Assembly (NCBI RefSeq): GCF_000247815.1
Contig: NC_021686.1
Location: 403,929 to 467,928, forward strand
Reading direction: 5' to 3'
Source of the DNA: Ficedula albicollis
Taxonomy: Eukaryota > Chordata > Aves > Passeriformes > Muscicapidae
Length of the DNA stretch: 64,000 nt
The notes under the pieces were generated by a model that was not told the DNA's origin, did no database searches, and worked only from the letters and a program-made list of their open reading frames with translations. Shown piece by piece: positions 23,901 through 34,315 of the stretch (position 1 is its first letter; every line of letters begins with the position of its first letter). The translations under genes were made by a program, and so were the position numbers.

Positions 23901-26900
23901 ATCTGACTGCTGCCCTGCTTTTCCTGCCCCAACGTTAGCAGTACGCGATGGAAAAAACAAGCCAAAGACAGCAGGAACCAGCGAAGTGCAAAGCCTCAAG
24001 TGCTTTAACCTACCTTTTGGGAAGTGCAAGACTGCAAACAGGAGTGGTGCAGTGGAGATGGAATGGACAGAAGGAGAACATACAAGGAGAAAGACAAAAA
24101 AGATAGAAAAGATCAGTGACTTCCTACATCCATGACAAAGTGAGTGAAAGGAGCCTGGAGAGAAACAAAGCAAGGTTTGATTTGAGTCACCAAGCACTAA
24201 AAAAACAATCAGATAAATTTATATTTCTATTTCCCTCTTTTTTTGTTATGAGATGGGAAAATAAATCATCGTCTTCTTGAACAGGCCAAACACAACTGGA
24301 GAAGAGAACTCACTAGCACCCCATGGAGCCCTGGAGAACAGTTCACTTCTCCCGCACTTCCATCTGCCCACACTGGGACCCAAACTGAGCCAAACCAAGC
24401 TCCTGGCTGCATTGTACCTGGGCACATTGAGAAATTTCAGTGGGTTTACAAAGGTAGCCAAGAGAGGATGAATATTTTTCAGTAGCAACTCTGCCTGGCC
24501 AGTAACTACTGGCTTTATTTGGGTATATTACTGTATTTTGCCTTGAAAACATCACTGTTGTGAGTGAGAATTTCTCTGCAACATTCAACTCAGCAGAAGC
24601 TTTTGGAGTGTCTGTGATTGGTTGATGTATGTTTTCTTTTCCTCTGGTTTATTTAAATTACTTTTTACATTTTATTTTTATTGAAAGCTATAATTCTGTT
24701 TTAAACAATATACTCAAGGATATTACAACTTTCCTAAACTTCCTAACAGGACGACACAATGGAGGAGTCAATGTTTTGTTACAAGTCTCAAATACAATGG
24801 TCTGAACTGTCCACAGTGTGACGACCCAGTGGTTAAAGGCCTTGAAATATTTGAGACTGACAGCAAAATAAGGAAGCTGATTGTAAACCAAGCTGCGAAT
24901 ATGAGAAATTAACCCTTGGAAGAGACCAGGGGGAGCTTTACATGTATGTAGACTCATGAAGGAGGTTCAGCTAACATTTATGTGATCTTTTAGGCTGAAA
25001 TGTACTGAGTATGTGTTGCCATGCCACAGAATGGCATCTGTTTGCAACGGCTGTAACTAACTCAGCAATGCAGTCTGCAAGATTCCACTACATCAGTGGA
25101 GATTTAGAGAAAATCAGACTCTGTGACTAGAATATCAAGTTCAAGATGTCACACTCACTGACGCAGGGGACTTTTAGAAGTCACCTCTCTTCAGAGGGCA
25201 GGGCAGCTCATAAAACTGTCCAGCACTTAAACTTGAGAGCTCAAAAATGGTTGGGAGAAGTTTCCTGCTGTCAGAGGCCTCTGGAATAACAGAACATGAA
25301 CATATATCTGCACTTGGCAAGATACTAATTTTGCTGCCTTTTGTATATCCATCGAGAGGCCTTTCAGTTGAGCTTTTTATTAGTATGACTTTTACTGTCA
25401 GAGCAGGATTTCATTTACTGGTTTCAGAGTTGGTTCTTCCTCCCCTAATTTCTGAGAAGAGCTTGTGATTATGCAACAGTTTCTTGGATCTGTATAGTTG
25501 CTCCTCCATGGTCCTTTCAAAATTATTTTTTCTAATAGTGCATGAACCTGGCACAAAACAGGTCAACTCCTACTTGTGAATACCATTCTCTTGACATCGA
25601 GGAGGTTTGCAGTCAAACTTATTTTAAAAGTAACCTGTAAATAACTCTTATTTCTTTCTTGCTGTGTTAAAACAGCTCCTCAGTCAGGTAAAACGTTCCC
25701 AGCTGTGACAGTGCCTTATACTAAAGAAACTGCTGAATTCACAGTACTGGGCAGCAACAAATTGACATTTTATACAAACAAATTTAAGAATCAATTTTCA
25801 CATTTCTTTGGGTATTTCTTCGAAGTAATTTATCAGTGTTTTTTCCAACTTTGCCAAAATGACTTTTAGTTTAAAAACTGCTTATGAAACACACTTTTGA
25901 GATACAACACTTGCAATTAATATATACTTGTATAAATTCATAACTGGGCAAGCTACAAGAAACTTCTGTTCCTCTTGCATTGTAACACTTCAGTTACACT
26001 TCCCATTACAATCCCAGCAATGCTTGATTTTGGAGCTGCTGAGTTTTTCTGCAGAGAAAACGCAACAGCAAGACACCAGCATGCACCAGTGGAGCTTCCC
26101 CACCAGCCACCCAGGGCTGCTCAGGTTACCTGTTCTGAGCCCTACCTTTTCTGTTTGACTGTGATGCCCTTCTGCTGCAAAGCCTTCTCGTTGGCCATCT
26201 GCAGGAGCTGGATCTCCTTGCGAGAGAAAAGGCGGATAGCAAAGGCTTTCTCCAGGAGCCTCTCTGGGGACACCGACTTGGCGATGTCCCTGACGAAGGC
26301 TCGAATGTCCTGCTGGATGCTGTCAGACTCCATGGGCTGCCCAGCTCTGACTTTGTGAAAGAATTTCAGAAGAGCCAGCGCAACGCGATAGAGAACTTTG
26401 TACCCTTCCACCAGGAAGACGTCGAAGACCCGCGCAATGTACGCCATGGGCAGCTCTCCGAAGAGCCACCGCTGCCAGTCTGAGTACACCTCCAGCACGT
26501 CCTCGGACACTGCCACCATCAGCTTGTGGGCCGCCTGGCAGTACTTGTTCACCAGGTCCCCGAAGGTCATGCAGGAGGACTCAAAGGCCAGGAAGGTCTG
26601 GTCGATGAGCCGCTTGGACGGGTCGTTGCACGCCAGGATGCGGCAGACGTGCTCGAAGCACTCGGCCTCGTCCTTGCTGTAGTGCAGCAGCAGCGCGATC
26701 ACCGAGGGCAGCGCCGGGCAGAAGGAGATGTCCGGGAACTGGTTGGCGATGCACAGGATGATCTTCCTGACGGCCCCGACGCCCTCCGCGTTCAGGCAGT
26801 ACGTGGGGACCAGGCTGTTGTCCACGAACTCTGGCAGTGGAAGGGAGCTGCTGCTGCGCTTCCCAACGATCTTCACCACGATGTCCCGGTACACGTTTGC

Positions 26901-27104
26901 ATCCGGAGTCACTGTGCGGCATGGGATATTGCTGATGAGTTTGTGGTACACTTTGGCTCTCAGAGAGTGGTTTTTGGCCCAGTAGCCCTGCCGGGCCAGC
27001 TGCTTGAGCTCATGGAAGTCTGTGCAGGTGAGCTCTTTTGTATCCTGGCTCTGGGCACTCACGTCCATTTTGTCCCAGTCCACAAAGCAGCTGTATTCAT
27101 CCAT
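11798..27104 (-). CDS. TBC1D24: TBC1D24, TBC/TLDc domain protein (complete, 7 coding exons)
   Basis: Spliced CDS on the minus strand: 27104-26146, 24031-24014, 19238-19080, 18118-18055, 15833-15738, 13899-13665 and 11952-11798. That is 1686 nt, or 561 residues plus TGA, close to the 559 residues of the long mammalian isoform. Every junction has GT/AG and phases agree. An N-terminal TBC domain spans about residues 45-260 and a C-terminal TLDc domain about 340-560. The TBC domain shows neither the IxxDxxR arginine-finger motif nor a YxQ glutamine-finger motif, as known for this family, so classical Rab-GAP catalysis is doubtful. K34 and R38 match the mammalian K36/R40 positions of the phosphoinositide-binding cationic pocket. 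Known role of the family: ARF6- and phosphoinositide-linked synaptic vesicle trafficking and neurite growth, with TLDc linked to oxidative-stress protection; human variants cause epilepsy, DOORS syndrome and deafness. The start ATG was chosen because it aligns with the family N-terminus (acidic, CFVD) and follows an acceptor AG by two bases. Confidence 0.97.
12098..12233 (+). repeat. Tandem duplication, 68 bp, two copies
   Basis: AACAGTATATGATGAGATGT starts at 12098 and 12166; both copies end with TATTTCTTTTAATAAT. Only a few substitutions. It lies in the last TBC1D24 intron, about 150 bases upstream (in transcript sense) of the terminal exon. Confidence 0.95.
12780..13132 (+). mobile_element. 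CR1 LINE fragment
   Basis: Plus-strand CR1 3' region (GACAAGAGGAAAATGCCTCA, GGCATTGGAACAGGCTACCT, GTGGAGTCACCATCCCTGGA) ending in the CR1 tail ATTCCATGATTTTATGATTC. It lies in the TBC1D24 intron between exons 6 and 7, antisense to the gene. Confidence 0.85.
13665..13899 (-). CDS. TBC1D24: TBC1D24 coding exon 6
   Basis: 235 nt, residues 433-510 plus one base of codon 511. It starts [18 protein letters not shown], then has a Ser/Thr-rich variable insertion (residues about 450-475), then [20 protein letters not shown] and [13 protein letters not shown]. The Ser/Thr-rich part is the least conserved part of TLDc in this family. The acceptor is TCCCTGCAG (AG 13901-13900) and the donor GTAG|GTGAGT (GT 13664-13663). 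Confidence 0.95.
14165..14332 (+). mobile_element. CR1 LINE fragment, left part (interrupted)
   Basis: CR1 3'-region sequence on the plus strand (AGACAAGAGGAAATGGCCTC, then CACAGGCTGCCCAGTGAAGG). It stops at ACCATC where the solo LTR begins and resumes at 15391. Confidence 0.7.
14333..15390 (+). mobile_element. Solo LTR of an avian endogenous-retrovirus-type repeat
   Basis: About 1.06 kb resembling a widespread avian LTR repeat: near the left end a block reading GAAGCTGCTGGAAGCTTCCA and GCTGGCCAAGGC, then GGAGGAGGTGCTCCAGGC, then CAGCCCATGG-type tandem repeats, then a polyadenylation signal AATAAA (15218-15223), then a U5-like tail with CTCCTCTGTCCAGCTG and GGTACCTGGCATTTCGCCAG. It interrupts a CR1 copy, with ACCATC on both sides (14327-14332 and 15391-15396) as probable target-site duplication. 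No internal retroviral genes are present. It sits in the intron between TBC1D24 exons 5 and 6, antisense to the gene. The family name is not claimed; likeness is from memory. Confidence 0.65.
14603..14960 (+). repeat. 40-bp minisatellite with 80-bp higher-order unit
   Basis: About nine units of 40 bp beginning CAGCCCATGGGGAT at 14603, 14643, 14683 and so on to 14923. Units alternate between type A (GATCCACAGGGCATGCAG) and type B (GATTCACAGGGGATGCAG), giving an 80-bp repeat copied about four times almost without change. The last unit is divergent. It lies inside the solo LTR, where the family normally has a looser tandem region. Because 40 is not a multiple of three and no stops occur, all plus frames are open, which explains the long false open frames here. 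Confidence 0.95.
15391..15541 (+). mobile_element. CR1 LINE fragment, right part with 3' end
   Basis: Continuation of the interrupted CR1: ACCATCCTTAGAAAAGTTCA through GACACTTGGGGACAT to the CR1 3' terminus with TTGATGATTCTATGAT, the typical octamer-type tail. Confidence 0.75.
15738..15833 (-). CDS. TBC1D24: TBC1D24 coding exon 5
   Basis: 96 nt, residues 401-432, phase 0 at both ends. It encodes the TLDc strand block with [13 protein letters not shown] and [11 protein letters not shown]. The acceptor is TGTGCCAG (AG 15835-15834) and the donor AGG|GTGAGT (GT 15737-15736). Relative to mammals, the short basic stretch after DWSER reads RRGGNKL, a mild length or sequence change in a surface loop. 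Confidence 0.95.
15961..16018. repeat. Inverted repeat, 13-bp arms, 32-base loop
   Basis: TGGATTAAAGCAG at 15961-15973 is the exact reverse complement of CTGCTTTAATCCA at 16006-16018. It lies in the TBC1D24 intron about 130 bases from exon 5. It may be a relic of a small hairpin or foldback element. Confidence 0.7.
17191..17346 (+). repeat. Tandem duplication, 78 bp, two copies
   Basis: CACAGGAATAAAGCCCA starts at 17191 and 17269; the copies share GCTCAATGGT and ATATTTAAAGTCATGTACAG. A partial third start (ACACAGGAATAAAG) precedes at 17175. It is directly followed by a different duplication. Confidence 0.95.
17344..17477 (+). repeat. Tandem duplication, 67 bp, two copies
   Basis: ACACAACACGAAGCTCCTG occurs twice, 67 bases apart (units 17344-17410 and 17411-17477), nearly identical, each ending GACTTCTTGCTGTATGTGT. 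Together with the preceding block this intron holds two independent, back-to-back duplications. Confidence 0.95.
18055..18118 (-). CDS. TBC1D24: TBC1D24 coding exon 4
   Basis: 64 nt: one base completing Arg379, then residues 380-400 ([20 protein letters not shown] plus E). This is a TLDc core segment. The acceptor is GCACTTCAG (AG 18120-18119) and the donor GAG|GTGAGT (GT 18054-18053). It is too short to stand out as an open frame and was found by matching the expected peptide and the splice phases. Confidence 0.95.
19080..19238 (-). CDS. TBC1D24: TBC1D24 coding exon 3
   Basis: 159 nt encoding residues 326 (last base) to 378 plus two bases of codon 379. The peptide includes [37 protein letters not shown] and EHGCSLSR, which is the linker and start of the TLDc domain. 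The acceptor is TTTCTCAG|G (AG at 19240-19239) and the donor AGCAG|GTAAGG (GT at 19079-19078). A second AG four bases into the exon (19236-19235) would shift the frame, so the upstream AG is used. Confidence 0.95.
22076..22300 (+). mobile_element. LTR-like fragment in TBC1D24 intron
   Basis: CT-rich sequence with TACGGGTCATTGCCCTTC, then AATAAACCTTGCTGAACTC (signal at 22220-22225), then a TG-rich U5-like end. The arrangement resembles the 3' half of an avian retroviral LTR on the plus strand. I could not define both termini or a target-site duplication. It lies between TBC1D24 exons 2 and 3. Confidence 0.4.
24014..24031 (-). CDS. TBC1D24: TBC1D24 18-nt microexon
   Basis: An 18-nt exon lying between a strong acceptor (CTGTTTGCAG, AG at 24033-24032) and a donor AAAAG|GTAGGT (GT at 24013-24012). 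It completes codon 320 as Ser, encodes LALPK, and leaves AG, which joins the next exon to make Arg. Both the exon before and this exon end in AG, so skipping keeps frame and gives a 555-residue form. Mammalian TBC1D24 has an 18-nt, six-residue, neuron-enriched microexon at this same position in the protein; the bird version has a different but similar short sequence (SLALPK-R). Minus-strand sequence upstream is a long pyrimidine-rich tract (plus 24036-24110). Confidence 0.88.
26146..27104 (-). CDS. TBC1D24: TBC1D24 coding exon 1 (TBC domain, start codon)
   Basis: 959 nt encoding residues 1-319 and two bases of codon 320. It carries nearly the whole N-terminal half, including the TBC domain. 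Recognisable blocks include [95 protein letters not shown] and [19 protein letters not shown]. The donor is AAAAG|GTAGGG at 26145/26144. A likely acceptor AG sits at 27108-27107, leaving only two untranslated bases before the ATG, so the remaining 5' UTR must come from upstream exon(s). The exon is strongly GC-rich and CpG-rich between about 26400 and 26950, in contrast to AT-rich flanks; this is coding GC3, not a promoter. Confidence 0.96.
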
Positions 27105-27789
27105 GGCTCCAAGAGAAGCAAATCACATAAATCATAAGAACAGAGACCTTAGATACTTATTGATAGACTCTTGTATTTTTCTGCAAAAGGAAAGTAAAAA
27201 ACCAGATATTTAAGTAACAGATAATCTCTTATTTTCTTTATGAACACACATATGTACATACTTGTTCCTGCAATGGTAAAATTGTTTTCTAAAGCAAAGG
27301 AAGTTAAAGATGCCCCTTTTTTTTAAGCCAAACTTTTCTTCAGTTTTGCTAGTAACTCCTACTGCAGTAATTGATCACAGGCTAGCCAAGAGGCTACTCC
27401 TGAGGACATCTCCCCAGGAAATTAATTTCCCTATCTGAAAGTCCAAGCTGAGGCGTGGACCTTTACATTAACATCCCACTTAAGAGAACAGAAGACTCTC
27501 ACTGCAAAAAGACACACTGCAAAGTTTGTTCAATTTACAATCTCTTTTTCCAATTCTCTGGGGAAGTAGTAATTCTCTGCATACTAGAAGGATGCAGTCT
27601 CACAAGTAGAGTATGCTGTTCTGAGACTGTGTGGCCAGCGAGAAGAGATACTATGCTCCTACTAACCACAGCCGTGCCCTCTGAGCAATTTCTTTGTGCT
27701 GGTACTAGCACTTGTGTGACCACATAGTCACTGAGATTAGCTTGTTAATCTGGTACAATTCTTCTATTCCACTGAGTAAGATTTCTTCA

Positions 27790-27990
27790 TGGGAAGGGTG
27801 GTCAGACATTGGAACAGGCTGCCCAGGGAGGCGGCGGAGTCACTGAACAGTGTTCAAGAAATATCCCTGGAAGCGTTCAAGAAATGACTGGATATAACAC
27901 TTAGTGCTCTGGTCTAGTTGACAAGGTGGTGATTGGTCAAAGGCTGGACTCAATCCTAGAGGTTTTTTCCATACTCAATGACTGTGTGCA
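27790..27990 (+). mobile_element. CR1 LINE fragment
   Basis: Plus-strand CR1 3' piece: GGTCAGACATTGGAACAGGC, TGCCCAGGGAGGCGGCGGAG, and AAGAAATGACTGGAT near the 3' end. A short internal repeat of AAGAAAT (27855 and 27888 areas) marks local duplication. It lies just upstream of TBC1D24 coding exon 1. Confidence 0.75.
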
Positions 27991-30719
27991 GCTGTACAGT
28001 CAGCCAGATCATTGCTAGTGCCAGAAGAGAGACTCGTGCAGGACAAGAATCCTGCTTCCTGACTGCAGCACAGGGTCAAGTCAGCTTCAAAAGCCTTCAT
28101 TAAAGCATTTCTATTTTCTAAGTGCTCCTCTGGATGCTGGCCATGTCTGTCACACAGGCATACAACAGCTCTCCCACTGGAGATGCCACAGACACCTTTG
28201 TGCCAGCACGAGGAGCTGAAACATCAGGTTCTGGCCCCTAGTGCCTTGTGCCAGGTTTATCTGATCTACCAGCTGGCTCCAGGTTCAGAGCATCCCTGTG
28301 TCCCAGCAGAGTGTGGCTGTGACCACTAAAGGCCATATTCAAACTGGCTTGAATCAGAGCAGAGCCAGAAGGGGATGCACAATAAGCTCCACTATGGCAG
28401 CACTGCCCAGGGCTGGAATCTCTGCCCATCTGCCCTCAGTGTCCAACTGAAGATGGGGACATGGCTGGGAATGCTGCACACTCTGCAAAGGCAAACAGTC
28501 CCTACAAAATCTGATAGGCCCATAAAACTTTTTTGTCCAATTAAAACACTATATAGCAAGGTTAAATAAATAAAAATATTCACTGAAAGGCTTCCAAAGA
28601 ACCCTTAGTCATTCCTGTATTGACAGATTGAAAAATGCATGGAACTTGACATTTATTGGCATGGTCTTCCATAAATCGGGTGCTTTAAAATTATTTGAAA
28701 CTCTTAAGGTAGATATACCATCAAGATGAGATCTCAACCTCCTAGCTGCACCATAGGAAAATAAATTAAACATTTTGCCTGAAGCAGCCATAGCAGCCAA
28801 TCCAGACAGTTTCAGATTCTGAGTAAATGCTAATCTGGTATTTTGGAATCACATGCTGGAAGTCCCAAATTCCTCTTTTAAAATTTAGGCAGCAGCATGC
28901 AGGAGCCTTTCAGGGAAGGCTTTTGGATGGCTCCTCTCTATCATATTTAATTAAGGACATTTTATAAAAAGAAGACTGTTCTTGGATCATCTTTCTTACA
29001 GTGCAAGAGTGACACAGAAATGCTCACCATTTCTTTTTGTTGCATTCTTCCACATCTGAAATTAATTCTCAGACTGTAATTAAAGGAGGCAACACATTGT
29101 CCTGACTGCAGTTGTGAAAGTGAGATGGCTTACAGGGTTCAGCTGTGGGGTCTCAGTGTGAGCTCAGCATGTGTTTCCTGGAGATGCAGTAACAGCAGGA
29201 CACCAGTCCATTGCAGGGCCAACGTCAGCTCCAGGGAAGTGAACATTTTTCTGTAATTCTCCACCTGGGAATCACAGAAACACTCATTTTTAATTCAAAG
29301 CCTAGACTAAGGTCCTTTTGTAGAAGAGAAATTTAATCCTACTTTGCAGTGGTGAAAGCACAGGGAGATGAACCATTCTGCCCCAGGACCCTTCAGCACA
29401 GGAACTATCACTGCCCTGTGCTTGCTGGAGTCTCCAGCACACCTCCACCTTCTGCCATTATCCCTTGGGAGCTGCTTAGATTTATATTAGAGAGGGTTAA
29501 GTAAAATGCTCATCATATAAGACAACTTCTAAGACACCCAGAATCATCTTGGCTTTTTTTTTCCCTGTAAACTTTCTTCTCCTGTCTTGTTTTCTAAGAT
29601 ACACAGGCATGCTTAGAGGCTGCATCAAATAGACATTTTTCACTCTAGCAATTACTGCCTGTTCCAGAAACTAATGAATTTGATGAATATGTGCTCTTGA
29701 AGCTCACTGAAATCTGCGGCTAGAGGATGGCAGTCAGACTGCCAGAAGTTTTAATTGGAGCTCACAGTTTTAGATATATTTTGGCTGGGATAAAGCTGTG
29801 GGGTCTGCAAGTAGGTCTGGCTGCTTATGCTTTTCACAGGTCTAGATGCTGCAATAAAAACTGACAGCAAAACAACTGGGCATCATCAGGGCTGCCAGAG
29901 CATAACCAGCTCTTAACTGTGCTTGCAAAACCAACAAAATTTTTGTGCTTCAGTGTAATGGTGCATAGTTGTTGATACCTTGCCAGCAGCTACTGTAGGT
30001 CAGCAGGTCTCAAACAGGGAGGATTTACATCCCAAAGGAGACGAGCCCAAGAAATCTCAGGAAAATTCCAGCCACCCTTCAACTCCTCCTCAACTCTTTC
30101 TGAATCGTCCTCCCTTTCTCCTGCGAGGCAAGTTCTCTCTCTTTAGTAATCGTGTAAAGAGTAGTGTTTAACTCTGGGCTGCTGGGAAGAGGAGACAGAA
30201 AGTGTCTCACCCTCAGCAGTCAAGAGCCAGTGAGCCAGGGCTGTCTTCTGCCCATCCCTCCCAACACAAGGAAGCAAGCACGCAGTACAGACTTGTATTT
30301 GGAGGGAGGCTGGAGTTTTAGTTAGGGAGTAAAACTAGAGGATTGCTGTGTAAGAATGCAGCTGTGTCACAAAGTACCATACTCACCTAAACTACCTTGT
30401 TTACCCCTCCATATAAAGGAGGGGTAAGACAGGCAGAAGAGAAACGACATTTCAGAATGAAATGTTTATATATAGATATTGCCATAGGCAGGCAGAGAAA
30501 GACTCATTTACAGACCCTTATTGCAGCAAACCTCTTTCCCTCCTGTTTTAGAGAAGTCAGCATCATGTTATGGTAATTATCCTCTAACTGGAGATGGGGA
30601 CAACAGGATGGATGAGCACCTGGACTGCACAGAATTGAAATGCAGTCTAATATGTGTTAGCATAGAATGAAAACGGCATTTTAACAACTAGAAAAAACAA
30701 TTGCATTATTCATAACAAC

Positions 30720-30875
30720 CATAGAATTACAGAATGTTCTGGGTTGGAAGGGACTTAAAGCTCATCCCAGTCCAATCCCTGCCATGGGCAAGGACACCGT
30801 CCATTATCCCAGGTTGCTCCAAGCCCTGTCCAACCTGGCCTGGGACACTTGCAGGAACGGGGCAGCCGCAAAGCT
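30720..30875 (-). mobile_element. CR1 LINE 3' fragment
   Basis: Minus-strand CR1 3' end: ATAGAATTACAGAATGTTCT, GGGTTGGAAGGGACTTAAAG, TCCAAGCCCTGTCCAACCTG. Truncated at about 30875. Confidence 0.85.
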
Positions 30876-32193
30876 TTGAAGTTCTCTACTAAGGGTAAGC
30901 TGCCATTCTCCTTTCTAATCAGACTGACTTTTTAAAAAATCAGGAATTAACATAGAGTAACAGAACCAGGAGGAAGAGCTTTCTTCTTAGTACCTGCCCC
31001 ACAATTGTACACTGTTAGATTTACTAGCTGTTAAAGATTATTAGATTTACTAGTTTTTAACTGAGCTCTTCATGTAAGTGCAATATAAAAAAACCCAAAA
31101 AACAAGTACACAAGTGAGAATTAGAATTAGAAAAATATATACTGAGGATCTGCCAACAATGGGTGCAGCACTGGCAAAAGCTTTTTCAAGGTTAAGTTTA
31201 AACTCTGAAGCAGGCAAGCAATCATTACAATTCAAACCCAAGCAAAGGCCATAGTAACATGCATGATTTTAAGTCAGTGACTGAATTTTCAGGAAATATT
31301 TAGCTTGCTATTCTAGCCACATTTTCCATTTCATTCCCTTATCTCTTCCCATTGTCTTTTGGACTGCTTTCACAAGACTGCTAAAAGCTGTCTGAATCTG
31401 TATAAAATACATAGCAGTGAAGGCAAGTGTGACAGGCAAATTCCCATACTACCTATGAAGAAAAATTCTATGACAGTATCTAAAAACACATCAGAAAAAA
31501 AGATTTGAATTATTACTTACTTTCAGTATGGGAATATGAGGTTGCAATTTTACTAAAGATAACATGGCTGAGGGCAACTTCAATAATTTTATTATTTAGA
31601 ACAATTATTTTATTATTAAAGGGGTTTGTTTGTTTTTTCTTTTCAAAATGCAGGAACTAGCAAACTGAAATATCTGAACTATAACTAACTCAGAGGGCAA
31701 TTATTTCTTTCAAATGGAGAGGACACGAAATACTCTACAGTAGTGAAATATTCACGGTCTAAACTTCTTAAAAATAAATTTCAACTTTGGTTAAAGCCTG
31801 AGATTACATTATTTGATATTGTTTTAAATAAACATAAGAGAGTGTCCTAATAATCCCAAGCTATAATTAATCAGGAGATCCTGGTCCGCTATTCCATTTA
31901 GGTATTCTTGCAACTTTGTGTTCTGAAAGCCTGCCTACAGTTTAAAAGATTATTAAGACACTTCATTTAAATCCAGTGCAACTGCTCTATAACAGGAACT
32001 ACCAAAGTTTGAGAATTACATTTTTCATCTTGTGCACGGGCAGTTATACCACCTTGGATTCAGCTCTTTGCCATGTACAGATACAGTTAGATACAGACAA
32101 CCAATATTTTGGCAGGCGTTTTATGAGGGTTTAAGAGAAAGCAAATACTCCCTTTTGATGCCATGAAAAGCAAGAGTAATGTAATCCTCCAGA

Positions 32194-32364
32194 TCTGCAG
32201 CATATAACTTGATACTTGTATTTTTGACCAGTGTTGTAGGCATGGAAAAAGACTCAAATTTACGCTTTTTCATAACTTTTCTGCAGCATATAACTTGATA
32301 CTTGTATTTCTGACCAGTGTTGTAGGCATGGAAAAGACTCAAATTTACGCTTTTTCATAACTTT
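32194..32364 (+). repeat. Tandem duplication, 86 bp, two copies
   Basis: TCTGCAGCATATAACTTGAT starts at 32194 and 32280; both copies end TACGCTTTTTCATAACTTT. They differ by one substitution and one base in an A run, so the event is recent. Confidence 0.96.
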
Positions 32365-33434
32365 GTTAAACTAATCCATGCAGAAGGCACATGAAGAGAT
32401 AACAAGAACTGCTTCCTCAAGACTGCTTGCTAGTAGTCCTTTTCCCAGTAAAAAGAAATTAACCCCAAAAATCTGAGGAGATGAATTCCATCCTTGAGGA
32501 ATACTCAATCACCTCTGAGATGTTTGCTTCCTAAAGAGAAGTCTGACAGAAGCACAAAGCAACACAGTAAGGTGGCAGTAACAGCAGAACAAAGGACAAC
32601 TGGCAGGCAGCTTCCCTCTCCTCCTCCAGTATTTCAGTGCATCCTGCAGCTTTCCCAAGCCCGGACTCAGAGCAGCACACCTTGACACCTCTGCTACATG
32701 GATCTGGGAACAAGACGGGACCACTAAACCACTGCTTCCCCCCCAGCTCCCAAACACCTCCTGATTAGAAGCACAGTTTGTCACTTGTACAGCCCCGGTG
32801 ACGTCCTTTGTCACCCCTCCCTGGGCCAGATGTGTTTCAGAGCTTGAATTAAACACTCCATTTAGCACTAGAAAGCGACCAGCTCATCTCACGCTGAGTG
32901 GCTGGGAGCATGTGGCTGCATGGTGCAGTGATGATCCCTTCCACCAGAGCACACCCAGCTCGATGGATTGCTTTAACGTGCTTAAATGCCGTTCGATCTC
33001 TGCCATGTGCCCTGGGCGCTCCGCACGCACACACTGGGCACCACGGGGAAATTCCTGACAATCCTCTATTAGAGGTTTAGCAACAGTGTGATAGCAGATT
33101 ATTAGATGCTTCCTCCTGGAGCTTTTATATGCTTTTAGGACAAAGTCTAAAACCTCTCAGTTTCCCGAGTAAGTGATAAAGGCCTGATATCAGAGCACCT
33201 ACAGGGCAAATACTTCTAGGCATTTAGACTATTTCTTGGGATATCACCACTGCATATGAAGCACAGTAACAGAGAGTTTGTCCTAGAATCTCATGCTTTC
33301 TTTCTTAGGAACATACTATTACCTTCTTAAACAGTCTTTAAATTATCTGTAATCTGTTGTGCACTTTTATTACAGTCTAAAGTTCTTCACTGCTGGGCAG
33401 GTAAGTGATAATAGCTTATACTGAGGAGAATGTG

Positions 33435-33668
33435 TATTCCATAGAATTATGGAACTGTTTGGGTTAGAAGAGACCTTAAAGATCATCTCATGCCAGCCCC
33501 CCACCACGGGCAAGGACACCTTGCACTATCCCAGGTTGTTCCAAGCTCTGTCTAACTGGGAGTTGAACATTTCCAGGGATGGGGCAGACACAGCCTCTCT
33601 GGGCACACTATGTCAGGGCCTCCGCACCCTCTAAGTAAAGAATTTCTTCCTAATATCTAATTTAAATT
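33435..33668 (-). mobile_element. CR1 LINE 3' fragment
   Basis: Minus-strand CR1: ATAGAATTATGGAACTGTTT, GGGCAAGGACACCTTGCACT, GGGCAGACACAGCCTCTCTG, AAGAATTTCTTCCTAATATC. Confidence 0.87.
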
Positions 33669-34315
33669 GATCTCATAACTGCAAGCACCTCAGTACAAAG
33701 CACCCCCTTCTTCCCATCTCTGGGTTGGGATGACACAAGCACTTCTGATGTCCAGGCCCTGTGGATGCTATGAGCAATAAGATACCAAAAAGGCACAAGG
33801 TATACACACAGAATCAAACAAGATAAAAGTCTGGGGTAAAACACAACATATTTCTGTTGAAAAAAATGTAAGAGGAAAGAAGTGCTTAATGGCTCCACAA
33901 AGGTTAAAAAAGGCTAAAGAGCAGAGCATTGTAAGAAGATACTGGAGGTAAATGTTATCAAAGCCACAGGTAGCCCTTCGGCCTACATCATAAAAACACT
34001 CAAGGAACAAACAGTAAAATTAAAGAGAGGGTAATTTCTACATTTTTTCCCTCCAGACCAAAAGAAAACTTCACTTAACCTGCAAAACTATCTTACATGG
34101 TGCATTATAAATGATCCATTAAAAAAAAAAAGATACCTGCCAAAGCACAGCAAAAAATCAATACAATTTTCTGACTACACTGAGTTTTCCTCCTGATCCT
34201 TCCAAACCATAAGGTTGAAAAAGCCTTCATGTTATGCTAATTATTCATCTTCTCTTTGTTGCAAAACCAGAAATAACTACAAACATTTCTCCCTTCAACA
34301 GCAAACTTTGACTGA

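Noticed and set aside
26400..26950. CpG-rich block taken as a promoter island
   Set aside because: Explained by high GC3 of TBC1D24 coding exon 1.
26526..27137. 203-codon plus-strand frame
   Set aside because: Antisense shadow of the GC-rich TBC1D24 exon 1.
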